Position numbers and translations under genes: made by a program. 64,000 nucleotides of DNA from Leptospira broomii serovar Hurstbridge str. 5399 (lineage in GTDB: Bacteria > Spirochaetota > Leptospiria > Leptospirales > Leptospiraceae), in contig NZ_AHMO02000008.1 of the NCBI RefSeq assembly GCF_000243715.2, positions 421,001 through 485,000 of the forward strand, read 5' to 3'. How positions within the stretch are numbered: position 1 is the first letter of the stretch; each line of letters begins with the position of its first letter. A model generated the notes under the pieces. That model saw nothing but the letters and a program-made list of their open reading frames with translations. It ran no database searches and had not been told where the DNA came from. Positions 32,145-41,279 of this stretch are shown piece by piece.

Positions 32145-32689
32145 TTTTCTTCCTTGGTCTTTTCCAGGCCGAGTTCAAGAATTCGAATTCGTTTGCCCAA
32201 CTTGGAGTCTTTTGCGATTCCCTTCGCCTTTTCCAAAACGGAATCGGCAGACTGATAATCCTTAGAAGAATAAAGAATGCAAGCGTATGTATAAATCCCT
32301 TCCATATACCGAACGGAGGATTCTCCCTTTTCTAAGAAAATTTTACCCCAACGAATTCCGGATTCGTAGGCTTCCAATACCAGGGCGCGTTCGAGAAAAA
32401 GATATACCGCGTTATAGAAAATTCCGGGATGATCTTTATGTCGAGAATAGATACTTGTGAGGGTCTTGTCGATTTCCTCGAGATTCGGTTCCGAGGCGAC
32501 GTATAAAAGAAGAATTTTATAGTCCACTTCTCCTCGCCTCAAAAGTGGACGGGAGACGCGGACCAAAACGTCATAATTTCCTTTTTTATAATATTCGTAT
32601 ACTTGATCGAAATCAACGGCTAATGCCGGCAACGTAAACTGACAAAGGAATAAATAAATAAATAAAAACACTGTTCCGCTGCGATTCAT
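32141..32689 (-). CDS. exported helical-repeat protein
   Basis: A 182-residue protein when started at ATG 32689, which yields a signal peptide (MNRSGTVFLFIYLFLCQFTL, cleaved near PALA). A longer in-frame start at 32746 would place a polar extension before it. The mature part is helical with TPR/Sel1-like periodicity (FDQVYEYYKKGNYDVLVRVS, AVYLFLERALVLEAYESGIR, YTYACILYSSKDYQSADSVL). Function unknown. It overlaps rsmD by four bases. Confidence 0.75.
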   Translation of the reverse strand: MNRSGTVFLFIYLFLCQFTLPALAVDFDQVYEYYKKGNYDVLVRVSRPLLRRGEVDYKILLLYVASEPNLEEIDKTLTSIYSRHKDHPGIFYNAVYLFLERALVLEAYESGIRWGKIFLEKGESSVRYMEGIYTYACILYSSKDYQSADSVLEKAKGIAKDSKLGKRIRILELGLEKTKEEK

Positions 32690-32715
32690 TTTAGAACGCG
32701 GCGAAACGGAAAGAT

Positions 32716-32907
32716 TCAAAGTTCGATTACGTTCGAGGATCCGCACATCGCGCAGATATAACTTTCAGGAGTGTCGATCGCACTCTCTGAATCGCTCTCC
32801 CAACGGTGGTCGCAGTCCTCGCAGACGTAGGTTACGGCCTCATCGTCAAGGAGGTCCTCCTCCCCGTCCGTGTCATAATCCTCGTCAAATTCGTAGTCAT
32901 AGGGCAT
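32716..32907 (-). CDS. small acidic zinc-ribbon protein
   Basis: A 63-residue protein. The first 27 residues are extremely acidic (YEFDEDYDTDGEEDLLDDE). The rest has two CxxC knuckles, C29/C32 (VCEDCDHRW) and C52/C55 (ICAMCGSSNVIEL), spaced as in a rubredoxin-like zinc ribbon. It is first in the rsmD-containing operon and starts 27 bases before the next gene. It could bind a protein or nucleic-acid partner; nothing more can be said from sequence. Confidence 0.72.
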   Translation of the reverse strand: MPYDYEFDEDYDTDGEEDLLDDEAVTYVCEDCDHRWESDSESAIDTPESYICAMCGSSNVIEL

Positions 32908-33012
32908 ATTTACACGGAAACCAGGGGGGGTCCTGGAGTCAAGCCAGACTAATGATCAACGACTCAAAAAATACGTGAAAGGACTAGGCTGCCGGGAGAA
33001 GCTGTCCGAAGG

Positions 33013-34005
33013 ATGCTATATCAACCCCGTCATAGAAGTTACAAGAAAAAAGCAAATTATAGACCGCTGGTATTCTTCTTGCTTATACTCGCACTTGCAG
33101 CGACCGCTTTTTTCTTTCGTCAGGATATTCGAAATTTGTTCGCCGGCGATCGAAGACTGCTACTCGAAAAGGAAAGAAAAATTCTGCAGGATGGAATCTT
33201 GAAGGCCGAACCAAAAGAAAATGAAATCAAAGAGTTTCGTTCTTTAGCGAAAGATTTTGCCTCGACCAACCCAAAAGACGGAATTTCTTATCATTACCTA
33301 GCGCTTTCGGGATATTATGAATTCTTGCTATTAGGATTTCGTTTCGATTCGGGAACACTGTCTAAAATCGCATATACGGGATTCGATCAATTTCTTTCGG
33401 AAGACGCTTCCTACCTTCCTCTTGTAGAGGACTCTTACCGTAATGCTTTGCGAGCTCAAGCAATCGATCCTGAATTCAAGGAATCCACCGACAATCATTA
33501 CCTAATTGCATTCGGGGAAGCGGTTCGGCAAAAACTAAGCCGCGTGGCCTTGAATAAATTATTAGTTTCCATCGAACCTGCAAAGCTTAGTCCGGAATTA
33601 CGCATAGGATATGCTTGGACTTGTCTCCTAGGAAGTTCGCTTTCGGGAAACACCGAATTTTTAAAAGCGACTCTCACTCAACCGGAGGTTTCCGGTCCGT
33701 TACTTCTTTCCGCAAGGGAAGCGGACTTTCTGACTGCACTTTCGGAATTTAGAGCCGGCCAGTATGTTTCTTCCTTGGCCTTACTGCGCAAAGTAAGAAA
33801 TACGAACGAAGATTTCTTAACCGGAAGTTCGAAAATTTTGGAAGCAAGAATTTTCTATTACCAAAATCTTCCGCCTAAAGCGTTGACCTTACTCGAAGAA
33901 TATTACCCGGCTGCCGGAGATCGCAAAGAAGAAGTTCTGAATTTAGCGAAGGAAATTTTAGGAAAGAACCCGACTCTAAAGACAAACCTTCCGATCGAGG
34001 AATAA
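33013..34005 (+). CDS. membrane-anchored TPR-like protein
   Basis: A 330-residue protein with a basic N-terminus (RHRSYKKKANYRP), one membrane segment (LVFFLLILALAATAFFF, about residues 19-35) and a helical periplasmic region. Repeat-like helices (YHYLALSGYYEFLLLGF, LSEFRAGQYVSSLALLRKVR, RIFYYQNLPPKALTLLEEYY) have TPR spacing. It belongs to no family I can name. It ends one base before the start of a small lipoprotein gene, so they form an operon. Confidence 0.78.
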   Translation: MLYQPRHRSYKKKANYRPLVFFLLILALAATAFFFRQDIRNLFAGDRRLLLEKERKILQDGILKAEPKENEIKEFRSLAKDFASTNPKDGISYHYLALSGYYEFLLLGFRFDSGTLSKIAYTGFDQFLSEDASYLPLVEDSYRNALRAQAIDPEFKESTDNHYLIAFGEAVRQKLSRVALNKLLVSIEPAKLSPELRIGYAWTCLLGSSLSGNTEFLKATLTQPEVSGPLLLSAREADFLTALSEFRAGQYVSSLALLRKVRNTNEDFLTGSSKILEARIFYYQNLPPKALTLLEEYYPAAGDRKEEVLNLAKEILGKNPTLKTNLPIEE

Positions 34006-34006
34006 T

Positions 34007-34378
34007 ATGAAATATAACCTTCTCGTTTTACTTTGTATCTTCGCTTTTTCTTGCGGAGTAAAACCCGTTCCTCCTCCGACAGGAACATTTTGCGATCCGC
34101 TAAAGAAAGAGAGGGAATGCATCATACTGAATTTCAGAAACGGAAAAACCGTTTTCGGAGAGAAGGAATATTCCCTCAAATCCTCAAGCATTCTCAACTA
34201 TTCGTTCACCGCCGTTGACATCACTTACGAAATCGAAGTTTTAAACGAGAACCGAGTGAAGATAATCGGAACGGACGGATCTCAAAAATTATTCCTTCGC
34301 TTAAAAGATAAGGGGGAACGCAAACGAGAATGGGCTAGACTCTGGCAAGTGATCAAAGAAGGCTTAGGTTTAAAATAA
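34007..34378 (+). CDS. small lipoprotein
   Basis: A 123-residue predicted lipoprotein. The signal MKYNLLVLLCIFAFSC ends at C16, followed by the linker GVKPVPPPTG. The mature domain of about 100 residues is mixed alpha/beta with one cysteine pair (FCDPLKKERECI). No family recognised. It follows the TPR-like membrane protein by one base, which suggests they work at the same membrane. Confidence 0.78.
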   Translation: MKYNLLVLLCIFAFSCGVKPVPPPTGTFCDPLKKERECIILNFRNGKTVFGEKEYSLKSSSILNYSFTAVDITYEIEVLNENRVKIIGTDGSQKLFLRLKDKGERKREWARLWQVIKEGLGLK

Positions 34379-34393
34379 ACGAGGGAGAAATTC

Positions 34394-35329
34394 TTATCGC
34401 CTAAATCCGGGAAAGATAAATCGAATTCCGAAAATCATTCCTTGCGATTTGACATCTTCCGGAACGGGTCCGAAATTTTGGCCACGCAAAGTGTCGATAC
34501 AGGCTCGGTCCACCATACCCTGGCCTTGGGACGATACCAATTTAGTATCGATCACCTGTCCGACGTCGTTTAACATAAATTGAACTCTGACTTCTCCGGG
34601 AATAATCGCCTCTCTAACTACCGTACCAGCTCCGTCACGGTATCCGAAGTTTCCTCCACCCGGAGGAGCAAAGCTACCTTCGATTTGGCGGAGCATTCGT
34701 TTAAAGTAATCGTATCCGGCAAGTTTCTTACGCGGAATCGAGAGAGATTGGCCGCCGTCCCAACGAAACAGAAAGTCTTGTTCAAATCGATAATTGAAAG
34801 GGATCTTCGTCATTCTTCCGCTGGCGGAAGATTGGGTAGACTGCTCCTGGCTTTTTGTCGGTTCTTGGACCGGATCATTTTTTAAAATGGCTACATCGTA
34901 AACTTTTTCTTCCTCGGTTTTTGTTTGCGAGGATTTAGGATTAGCTTGTTGAGAAGGACGTTTAATCAGGTTTCCCCAGATAAATTCACGATGGGGAGAA
35001 TCGGTATGAAATCCTTCTTTCTTAGTTAATCCGCCCGATCCTGCCGCATCCACATTTGATAATGCCTTGTATTCGTCCTTAACCCGACTATCCACAAAAT
35101 CTTGTTCCAAGAGAACTTCATAAATCTTTTCGCGCTCGTCTCGATCGGTGACTTTCACCATCGGGTCTTCCCCGAGAATTTTCCACAGGACGTTTCGGGT
35201 AAATAGATGCGCGACCAAAAACGAAGCGAATGCAAACACCAAAAAAGAGGCAAAGAGAAGGCGGCGGTCGTCCTCATCTATATTGGTCGGCTTATCGATT
35301 TCTAAATTAAAAAAGGCCGGGAGCTGCAT
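34394..35329 (-). CDS. TonB-like protein with C-terminal TonB domain
   Basis: About 311 residues from the ATG at 35329, with GGACGAAG just upstream. An in-frame start at 35398 would overlap ruvB by 92 bases. One membrane segment ([20 protein letters not shown]) sits near the N-terminus. A Gln/Ser/Pro-rich periplasmic linker follows. The C-terminal 75 residues form a TonB/TolA-type domain ([39 protein letters not shown]). It could energise a TonB-dependent receptor, such as the one at 44.4-46.5 kb, but no ExbB/ExbD is nearby. It overlaps the 3' end of ruvB by 23 bases. Confidence 0.72.
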   Translation of the reverse strand: MQLPAFFNLEIDKPTNIDEDDRRLLFASFLVFAFASFLVAHLFTRNVLWKILGEDPMVKVTDRDEREKIYEVLLEQDFVDSRVKDEYKALSNVDAAGSGGLTKKEGFHTDSPHREFIWGNLIKRPSQQANPKSSQTKTEEEKVYDVAILKNDPVQEPTKSQEQSTQSSASGRMTKIPFNYRFEQDFLFRWDGGQSLSIPRKKLAGYDYFKRMLRQIEGSFAPPGGGNFGYRDGAGTVVREAIIPGEVRVQFMLNDVGQVIDTKLVSSQGQGMVDRACIDTLRGQNFGPVPEDVKSQGMIFGIRFIFPGFRR

Positions 35330-36338
35330 CTTCGTCCGTTCTAATTCCCTTTGGGGGATAAGATTTTTCCAATATTCTGTACGCTTTTTCCGTGGCAACC
35401 CTACCGGAAGGTGTTCGATTAATCAAGCCGACTCTTACCATATAGGATTCGTAATGGTCTTCTAGGGTTCGTTCCTCTTCGCCGACAACCGCGGCGATCG
35501 GCTTCAACCCTACCGGCCCACCTTTATACCTGTCTATCATACATTCCAATATTTGGCGATCCATTCTATCCAGGCCGTGCTCGTCGATTCCGAGTCGTCG
35601 AAAGGCCTCCTCGCAGGCCGGAATTCGAATTTTGCGCTCGTCCTGGACTTCGGAGAAATCTCGGACTCTCTTTAAAAGATGGTTCGCGATCCTAGGCGTT
35701 TTCCTCGATCGACGGCCTATTTCCAAAGCGGCTTCTTGCTCGATTTCATAACCTAGGATTTTCGCGGATCGGAGGACAATCCGTTTCATTTCCTCGTCGT
35801 CATAGTATTCCAGTCGACTGTGAATTCCGAACCGACTTTTTAAAGGATCGGAAATTAAGCCGCTGCGAGTCGTGGCTCCGATCAGCGTAAACGGTTTTAG
35901 CTTTATCTGAATGGTTTGCGCCGTAATCCCTTCTCCTACGAGAAGATCGATCATATAATTTTCCATCGCTGGATATAGAATTTCTTCCACTTTGCGCCCG
36001 AGCGAATGCACTTCGTCGATGAAGAGAATATCCCGTTCTTCTAGATCTGTAAGCAGCTTTGCCAAGTCGGCGCCGCGAGTCAGAACCGGTGCCGAGGTAA
36101 CTATAAGTCTGGCGCCCAATTCCTGAGCGATAATTCCCGCTAAAGTAGTTTTACCCAAGCCGGGGGGTCCGGAGAGCAGGACATGATCTAATGCCTGCCC
36201 TCGCTTCTTAGCGGCTCCTACGAAAACGGAAAGGTTGGAAAGAATTTCCTTTTGGCCTATAAACTCCGAAAAGAAGGATGGACGTAAAGTTACCTCCTCC
36301 TCGAATTTTTCATCCGGATTCAAAGTATGACGGGCCAA
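35307..36338 (-). CDS. ruvB: Holliday junction branch-migration ATPase
   Basis: A 343-residue AAA+ motor of the RuvAB complex that drives branch migration at Holliday junctions in recombination repair. Walker [10 protein letters not shown] at residues 57-65, Walker [11 protein letters not shown], sensor I GATTRSGL, and the C-terminal winged-helix with [13 protein letters not shown]. Length is standard. It lies 11 bases downstream of the HtrA gene on the same strand; ruvA and ruvC are not in the window. Confidence 0.98.
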   Translation of the reverse strand: MARHTLNPDEKFEEEVTLRPSFFSEFIGQKEILSNLSVFVGAAKKRGQALDHVLLSGPPGLGKTTLAGIIAQELGARLIVTSAPVLTRGADLAKLLTDLEERDILFIDEVHSLGRKVEEILYPAMENYMIDLLVGEGITAQTIQIKLKPFTLIGATTRSGLISDPLKSRFGIHSRLEYYDDEEMKRIVLRSAKILGYEIEQEAALEIGRRSRKTPRIANHLLKRVRDFSEVQDERKIRIPACEEAFRRLGIDEHGLDRMDRQILECMIDRYKGGPVGLKPIAAVVGEEERTLEDHYESYMVRVGLINRTPSGRVATEKAYRILEKSYPPKGIRTDEDAAPGLF

Positions 36339-36349
36339 AGAAAAGTCCG

Positions 36350-37483
36350 TTATTCCTTAAGTTTAACCGAAATCTTAAGAGTTTGTCCTTTTCGGAAGAC
36401 GGTGATCGTTAATCGTTGTCCGATTTTAGATCCGCGTATTTTAGTGACGATCTCCGAAGCGTTTTTAACCTTGGCTCCGTCTATCTCCAAAATCACATCC
36501 TCAATTTCAATTCCGGCGTCGGCGGCTGCACTACCGTTCACGACTTGTCTCACGAATGCGCCGGATACGGAAGGCAATTTTAATTCTTTCGCAATCTCTT
36601 CCGTAACATCATCCAGTCCCACACCGAGGCGCGGGCGTTTAACCTTTCCGCCGGATTTTAATTCCTCTACAATGGACTTAGCTTCGTTAATCGGAATTGC
36701 AAACCCGAGTCCGATGGAGCCTCCGCTTGGTGAAACGATCATACGATTGATTCCGATGACGCGGCCGTTTATATCCAATAATGGACCACCCGAGTTTCCC
36801 TGATTGATGGCGGCGTCAGTTTGAATATAATGCACTCCTGAATTATCGATTCCGCCCCGACCAACTGCGGAGACGATTCCGACCGTCATGGATTGTTCCA
36901 GACCCCAGGGCGCACCGATCGCAATCGACCAATCTCCCACCTTAACCGCAGATGAATCACCTAACTCGATCGGAGTTAGATTTGTATCCGCTTGGATTTT
37001 TAGTAATGCGACATCGATCGTCTGATCGGAACCGACTAATTGCGCGGAAAATTTCTTACCATCTTTTGTACTGACGGTGAATTTATCCCAACCGCCTACT
37101 ACGTGTTCGTTCGTAAGAATGTAACCGTCTTTACTTAGGACAATTCCGGAACCTAACCCGCTCTGTTTTTCTTTTTGGGGGCGGACTCTACCTCTGCGGC
37201 CGTAATAAAAATCGAAAAACGGATCAATGCCTTGTTGAGTGATAGTTCTCTCGGTAGCAACGGAAACCACACTCGGAGAAACGTTCGTATAAACTTCCTC
37301 AAAGGCTTGTTGAATGGAAATTGCAGCCTTTGCCGCAGGTGTCGCTTCTCGATCGGCCTTTGCATTGAGAAACAAAGAACTATTACCGGTGGAACCGCAA
37401 TACAAGACTGGCGACAAAAGTGTGCCTGCCATCACTGATACTCCGATCACCAGGAAATTTTTGAATCTGTCGGTTTTTTTCAT
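36350..37483 (-). CDS. HtrA/Deg-type periplasmic serine protease
   Basis: A 377-residue protease. A signal segment (about 1-29; [19 protein letters not shown]) is followed by a trypsin-like domain with catalytic triad H127 (TNEHVVGG), D157 (TIDVALLK) and S231 (NQGNSGGPL). A single PDZ domain occupies about residues 285-375 ([35 protein letters not shown]). One PDZ domain makes it DegS-like in layout, although C29 at the signal end could also allow lipid anchoring. It acts in envelope protein quality control. It starts divergent from tmk. Confidence 0.93.
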   Translation of the reverse strand: MKKTDRFKNFLVIGVSVMAGTLLSPVLYCGSTGNSSLFLNAKADREATPAAKAAISIQQAFEEVYTNVSPSVVSVATERTITQQGIDPFFDFYYGRRGRVRPQKEKQSGLGSGIVLSKDGYILTNEHVVGGWDKFTVSTKDGKKFSAQLVGSDQTIDVALLKIQADTNLTPIELGDSSAVKVGDWSIAIGAPWGLEQSMTVGIVSAVGRGGIDNSGVHYIQTDAAINQGNSGGPLLDINGRVIGINRMIVSPSGGSIGLGFAIPINEAKSIVEELKSGGKVKRPRLGVGLDDVTEEIAKELKLPSVSGAFVRQVVNGSAAADAGIEIEDVILEIDGAKVKNASEIVTKIRGSKIGQRLTITVFRKGQTLKISVKLKE

Positions 37484-37572
37484 GGATTCCTTTCCTCGGG
37501 AATGGGATTCCGGTTGGTACGCTTCAGGATTTGTCGGAAACCGGCTCTGTCAAGTTGGTTTCGGAAACGTTA

Positions 37573-38184
37573 ATGGAATCACATCCGGGATTTTTTGTTT
37601 TTGAAGGTTTGGACGGCAGCGGGAAAAGTACCCTCAGCCACCAAGTATTTGACCGACTTTCTCAGCAGAGTGTTCCCGCAATTTGTTTTGCGGAACCCAC
37701 TAAATACGAAACCGGACAATTTTTAAGAAAGTTCTTACGCGGAGAAATCGAACTTTCGGAAGAAGATCAAATTCAAGCCTTCCTAAAGGACAGGGAAGTG
37801 TCTTTGAAAAAAAATATTCTCCCATCCTTGGCCGAAGGAAAGATCGTGCTTTTGGATCGGTATATGTATTCTACTGCCGCATATCAATCGGGACCCGACC
37901 TTACCGCACAGGAAATTTTAAAACGAAATTTGGAGCAGGGCTTTCCTCAACCGGATCTTCTCTTTTACTTAGATCTGGATCCGGAACTTGCATTAGCGAG
38001 AATGGAAGGAAGAGAGAACGCTAAAGAGAGATTTGAATCTCTGGAAGTTCTTCGCAAAATTCGCAATTCTTACGAGAGTATCCTTCCCTCTTCCACGATT
38101 CGACTCGATGCACGAAAGACTAGCGTCGAACTTGCGGATATAGTATTAGAGAAAATTCTTTCAGCTAGCCGAAATGGCCGCTAA
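37573..38184 (+). CDS. tmk: thymidylate kinase
   Basis: A 203-residue kinase that phosphorylates dTMP to dTDP. The P-loop FEGLDGSGKST begins at residue 10. The lid and substrate motifs LLDRYMYSTAAYQ and LDLDPELALARMEGRE are present. The ATG at 37573 gives the usual short N-terminus; a start at 37531 would add 14 residues not expected in the family. Its last 24 bases overlap the convergent gene on the other strand. Confidence 0.94.
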   Translation: MESHPGFFVFEGLDGSGKSTLSHQVFDRLSQQSVPAICFAEPTKYETGQFLRKFLRGEIELSEEDQIQAFLKDREVSLKKNILPSLAEGKIVLLDRYMYSTAAYQSGPDLTAQEILKRNLEQGFPQPDLLFYLDLDPELALARMEGRENAKERFESLEVLRKIRNSYESILPSSTIRLDARKTSVELADIVLEKILSASRNGR

Positions 38185-38514
38185 ATTGCGTAGGGTTTCT
38201 TCGTGAATCGATGCTTCCCTATCAAGTTGCTCGGCCATATCTAATAGCTTTTTTTTGCGAACGGATTCAGGAGATAATTTCGGCTCGGCAGATGCGAGTT
38301 CCCGTAAATGTGAGGCTTCGTTTCTCTTCTTTTTAGCCAAATTCTGAAGGTATCGTCGGACGAGGTCTTTTTGCTCGGGGGTGGAAAGACTTTCAACCAA
38401 GGCCTTTTCGGTTAATCTAGCTTCCTCTTCGGCGGAAAAGGAAGCCAAGGAAAAGGGGGACAAAAATAAGAAAAAAACAATTCCGTAAAAACTTAAAAAG
38501 CGATTCGATTTCAT
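38161..38514 (-). CDS. small exported helical protein
   Basis: A 117-residue protein. A signal peptide (MKSNRFLSFYGIVFFLFLSP to about residue 26) precedes a short, charged, helical domain rich in Lys/Glu/Leu (DLVRRYLQNLAKKKRNEASH, KLLDMAEQLDREASIHEET), probably a coiled coil. No family recognised. It is convergent with tmk and their coding ends overlap by 24 bases. Confidence 0.65.
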   Translation of the reverse strand: MKSNRFLSFYGIVFFLFLSPFSLASFSAEEEARLTEKALVESLSTPEQKDLVRRYLQNLAKKKRNEASHLRELASAEPKLSPESVRKKKLLDMAEQLDREASIHEETLRNLAAISAS

Positions 38515-38697
38515 TCTCTTATTCCTCGGGTGCTCGCGTCGAATCCCGCTCTAAGATGCAGACTACGAATCCCCAAAATTCTGCACACGAAAAAAAATAC
38601 GATCCGCTTATTTTCATGTACGATCAAAACACGCCGACAAAAGCCTTGGATTGCTGTTGACGGTGAGCCTTCTCCTAAAAAACTCTCCTTACACATC

Positions 38698-38752
<55 letters not shown>

Positions 38753-38769
<17 letters not shown>

Positions 38770-38934
38770 GAGTTTTCAACTAATCTAAAATCAAGGACTC
38801 GAAGCGAGAACTTGAGAGCAAGCATAGCGACCCTTAGGGAGCGTAAATGCTTGCGACCGAGCTGCACGATGCGGCGAGGCAAGTTCGAGACGCCGTGGAG
38901 CCAAGTTTGCCACGATGGCAAACTGCGTAACGGC
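38753..38934 (+). repeat. 182-bp tandem repeat, copy 1 (contains tRNA-Arg 3' end)
   Basis: The unit starts inside the tRNA T-loop with GAGTCCCGGTAGGTGCAG. It contains two strong hairpins: GCAAGCAT/ATGCTTGC (38818-38854), enclosing CCCTTAGGG, and AGTTTGCC-ACGAT-GGCAAACT (38904-38924). It differs from copy 2 at only two positions. Confidence 0.95.
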
Positions 38935-39116
38935 GAGTCCCGGTAGGTGCAGAATTTTCAACTAATCTAAAATCAAGGACTCGAAGCGAGAACTTAAGAG
39001 CAAGCATAGCGACCCTTAGGGAGCGTAAATGCTTGCGACCGAGCTGCACGATGCGGCGAGGCAAGTTCGAGACGCCGTGGAGCCAAGTTTGCCACGATGG
39101 CAAACTGCGTAACGGC
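38935..39116 (+). repeat. 182-bp tandem repeat, copy 2
   Basis: A direct copy of the preceding unit at an exact 182-bp period. It begins with a second copy of the tRNA-Arg 3' end, including the acceptor sequence TAGGTGC, but without the rest of a tRNA. Confidence 0.95.
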
Positions 39117-39384
39117 GAGTCCCGGTAGGTGCAGAATTTTCAACTAATCTAAAATCAAGGACTCGAAGCGAGAACTTAAGAGCAAGCATAGCGACCTATT
39201 TTGCGACCCGTAGGAAGCAAAATACCCAGCGGGTGGCTGAGTGTGGCGAAGCCAAATCGTCAATTGCGTCATAAGTAAAAATCAAAACAACCTTAGGGAG
39301 CGGAATGCTTGCGACCGAGCTGCACGATGCGGCGAGGCAAGTTCGAGACGCCGTGGAGCCAAGTTTGCCACGATGGCAAACTGC
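39117..39384 (+). repeat. 182-bp tandem repeat, copy 3, interrupted
   Basis: The first 80 bases match copy 2 exactly (39117-39196). A 95-base segment (39197-39291) then interrupts the unit, after which the rest resumes to 39384. The interrupting segment has its own perfect hairpin ATTTTGC/GCAAAAT (39198-39223), whose loop GACCCGTAGGAA resembles the GACCCTTAGGGA core of the host repeat. Confidence 0.9.
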
Positions 39385-39444
39385 ATAGGGTTCCGACCTA
39401 AAGGAGGAATCCTGGCTTCCAAGTTTCTCCCACAAGTCCCGTGC

Positions 39445-39593
39445 AGAGGACGGAGGAGAGAACACTGATGAGCAGAGTTTCCACGTTCTAGAGAAAGATT
39501 TTTGTGATAACAGCGGATTTTCTCCTACCTCTCGCCTTTTGAACTAATAGCAGCTTCTGTCTAGCGTGAGCAAAGCGAACGCGTCTGTCCTTT
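39445..39593. mobile_element. MITE-like dispersed element, copy A
   Basis: It is clearly similar to 42326-42455 over about 120 bases: shared AGAGGACGGA start, GATGAGCAGAG, TCCACGTTC, AGAGAAAGATT or GGAGAAAGATT, and CAGCTTCTGTC end. The ends are imperfect inverted repeats (AGAGGACGG against CTGTCCT). Copy A carries an extra 21 bases near its right end. Neither copy encodes a protein I can support. Confidence 0.6.
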
Positions 39594-40124
39594 GATACCT
39601 CGGGTCCGGGGGTTTGGAATAGACAATTCCCCGGAGAGACGGAGTTAATTCGAATGCAGTTTGTTTGATTGAAAATTTGACTTCACTTCGTTCAGTCACC
39701 CTTCGGGAATCTCGCTCCCTAAGGGTCGCTCGATTGGGTAGCGGAAGACGCGTTTAACGCGGCTGCAGCGCGGGGGAGACGTCCCCCGTCTGTCTTCAAT
39801 CCTCTGTGAACCTGGAGGCGGCTGAACACCGTCGAGTTTAGTAAAAGCCTTCTCCTTGAGTCCATTCGTTAGCTTTATATTGACGATCTGTTGCCAAAAT
39901 TTCGGTTTCAGTGATCGGATTTTTTGATCTTTGTTACGCTTTTCGACGAGGATCAATATCGGGGCCCTGCCCAATTGCATACGTGTGATCGCTTTTAGGG
40001 CTTTAGTCTCATCTCTTTTGATCTATACTTTCTTACATACTTTGTTATCCGCAATTTTTAAAAAGGCTATTTTCGATCGAAATTCCTTAAAAATACTAGT
40101 ATAACGGAAATGTTCAAGAAATAA
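39594..40124. other. non-coding repeat-rich stretch of the island
   Basis: No gene supported. It contains another copy of the island hairpin core in opposite orientation (CGCTCCCTAAGGGTCGCTCG at 39713-39732) and a GC-rich hairpin GGGGGA-GACG-TCCCCC near 39770-39790. A 94-codon minus-strand frame (39696-39980) runs through these repeats and lacks protein-like composition. Confidence 0.5.
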
Positions 40125-40169
40125 GTGATCCGATAATCACGCCGGTATTCTTGCTTGACAGTATTATCG
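40125..40169. promoter_or_regulatory. inverted repeats upstream of higBA
   Basis: GTGAT-CCGATA-ATCAC (40125-40140) is a perfect short dyad. CGATAAT (40131-40137) and ATTATCG (40163-40169) form a second, larger one. They flank TTGACA (40155-40160). HigA antitoxins repress their own promoter at such sites, so an operator role is likely but untested. Confidence 0.45.
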
Positions 40170-40188
40170 AAATCCAGGAATATCGGGT

Positions 40189-40470
40189 GTGATTAATTCC
40201 TTTAAGTCGAAGGAAACGGAAAAAGTCTGGAATCAGGAATTTTCTAAGAAGCTTCCGAATCAAATTCAATCGATTGCTTATCGTAAATTAGTAATGATAG
40301 CTCGATCAAAGCAAATTGAAGATCTTAAAATTCCTCCTTCAAATCGCCTGGAAAGGCTTTCAGGAAATAGAATAGGTCAATATAGCATCAGAGTTGATGA
40401 TCAATGGCGTATTTGTTTTAAATGGAAAGATGGCAATGCCTTTGATGTAGAGATTGTTGATTATCATTAG
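40189..40470 (+). CDS. higB: type II toxin, HigB/RelE family
   Basis: A 93-residue toxin starting at GTG, with AGGA nine bases upstream. It begins with the family pattern INSFKSKETEKVWN and ends with the RelE-fold core RLERLSGNRIGQYSIRVDDQ and WRICFKWKDGNAFDVEIVDYH. HigB toxins cleave mRNA at the ribosome. The partner antitoxin gene follows after eight bases, the toxin-first order that defines higBA. Both frames are intact. The pair sits in the tRNA-Arg island among repeats. Confidence 0.93.
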   Translation: MINSFKSKETEKVWNQEFSKKLPNQIQSIAYRKLVMIARSKQIEDLKIPPSNRLERLSGNRIGQYSIRVDDQWRICFKWKDGNAFDVEIVDYH

Positions 40471-40478
40471 GGGTAGTT

Positions 40479-40781
40479 ATGAAAAAAATTCCGAATGTCC
40501 ATCCTGGCGAAATTCTATATGAAGAGTTTCTTTTACCAATGAATATTACCGCATATCGTTTAGCTAAAGAGACTAAACTAAATCCGACGAGAATTAGCGA
40601 GATAATTCACGGCAAAAGAGGCATATCGGCTGATACTGCTCTGAGGTTCTCGAAGTTTTTTGGCAATTCTGTCGAATTCTGGATGGGGATCCAGGATGAA
40701 TATGAGATTCGTGAGGAAAGAGAGAGAATCTCGAGCGAATTGAAAGAGATCAAAAACTATAAAGAGCTGATTAACGCTTAA
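40479..40781 (+). CDS. higA: type II antitoxin, HigA family (HTH-XRE)
   Basis: A 100-residue antitoxin with an XRE helix-turn-helix. NVHPGEILYEEFLLPMNITA, YRLAKETKLNPTRISEIIHG and ISADTALRFSKFFGNSVEFW are the characteristic HigA elements. It binds the toxin and represses the operon at the upstream dyads. It starts eight bases after higB. Confidence 0.95.
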   Translation: MKKIPNVHPGEILYEEFLLPMNITAYRLAKETKLNPTRISEIIHGKRGISADTALRFSKFFGNSVEFWMGIQDEYEIREERERISSELKEIKNYKELINA

Positions 40782-41279
40782 TCTTTCAAAACGTCGAATA
40801 AGTAAAAATTGTCGCTGCGCTCGAGCTTACTTCGTAACTCTCGCTCCGGGTTTCGCAACATTCAGCGCTGTCGCTCGTCTGGCAAAAGCAAGTCCACACC
40901 GAGAGCTTCGGATACTATCCAATTAAAATATCATAATAATACCGAAATATTAGGGACCGATGCGTATCCCGAGGCTCGGAGATTGGCGGTGATGCGCTGC
41001 GCCCAGGAAATTTAATCGATGCCAGTAAAATACTAAATCACCTATCACTGTTTAAATACGATAGAGACTGGAGTTCCTCTCCGCCTGCATTTAAACCCAA
41101 TACCTAACGCCTAACGCATAGCTGAACCTCCATCGGACTTTCTGAAAACGTTGTGAAACTTTGACATTTTCACTCCGAGGTGATCTCTTATCGAGAGGGG
41201 TTATGCAAACAAGAAACGTCCGGTTCAGCTTTCCTAAAATATCACGCATCGAATTCGATTTCGGAACCGGATTTTATGC
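40782..41279. other. intergenic stretch between higA and the Rpn gene
   Basis: About 500 bases without a supported gene. The first 100 bases are repeat-like and GC-rich (GTCGCTGCGCTCGAGCTTAC). A TTGACA at 41161-41166 is followed 19 bases later by TCTTAT, a poor promoter for the next gene. CTCT-TATCG-AGAG is a small hairpin next to it. Confidence 0.4.

Noticed and set aside
38935..39134. additional tRNA genes in repeat copies 2 and 3
   Set aside because: Only the last 17 bases of the tRNA are repeated; no D-arm or anticodon arm is present.
39696..39980. 94-codon minus-strand open frame in the island
   Set aside because: It runs through structured repeats and has no protein-like composition or ribosome-binding site.
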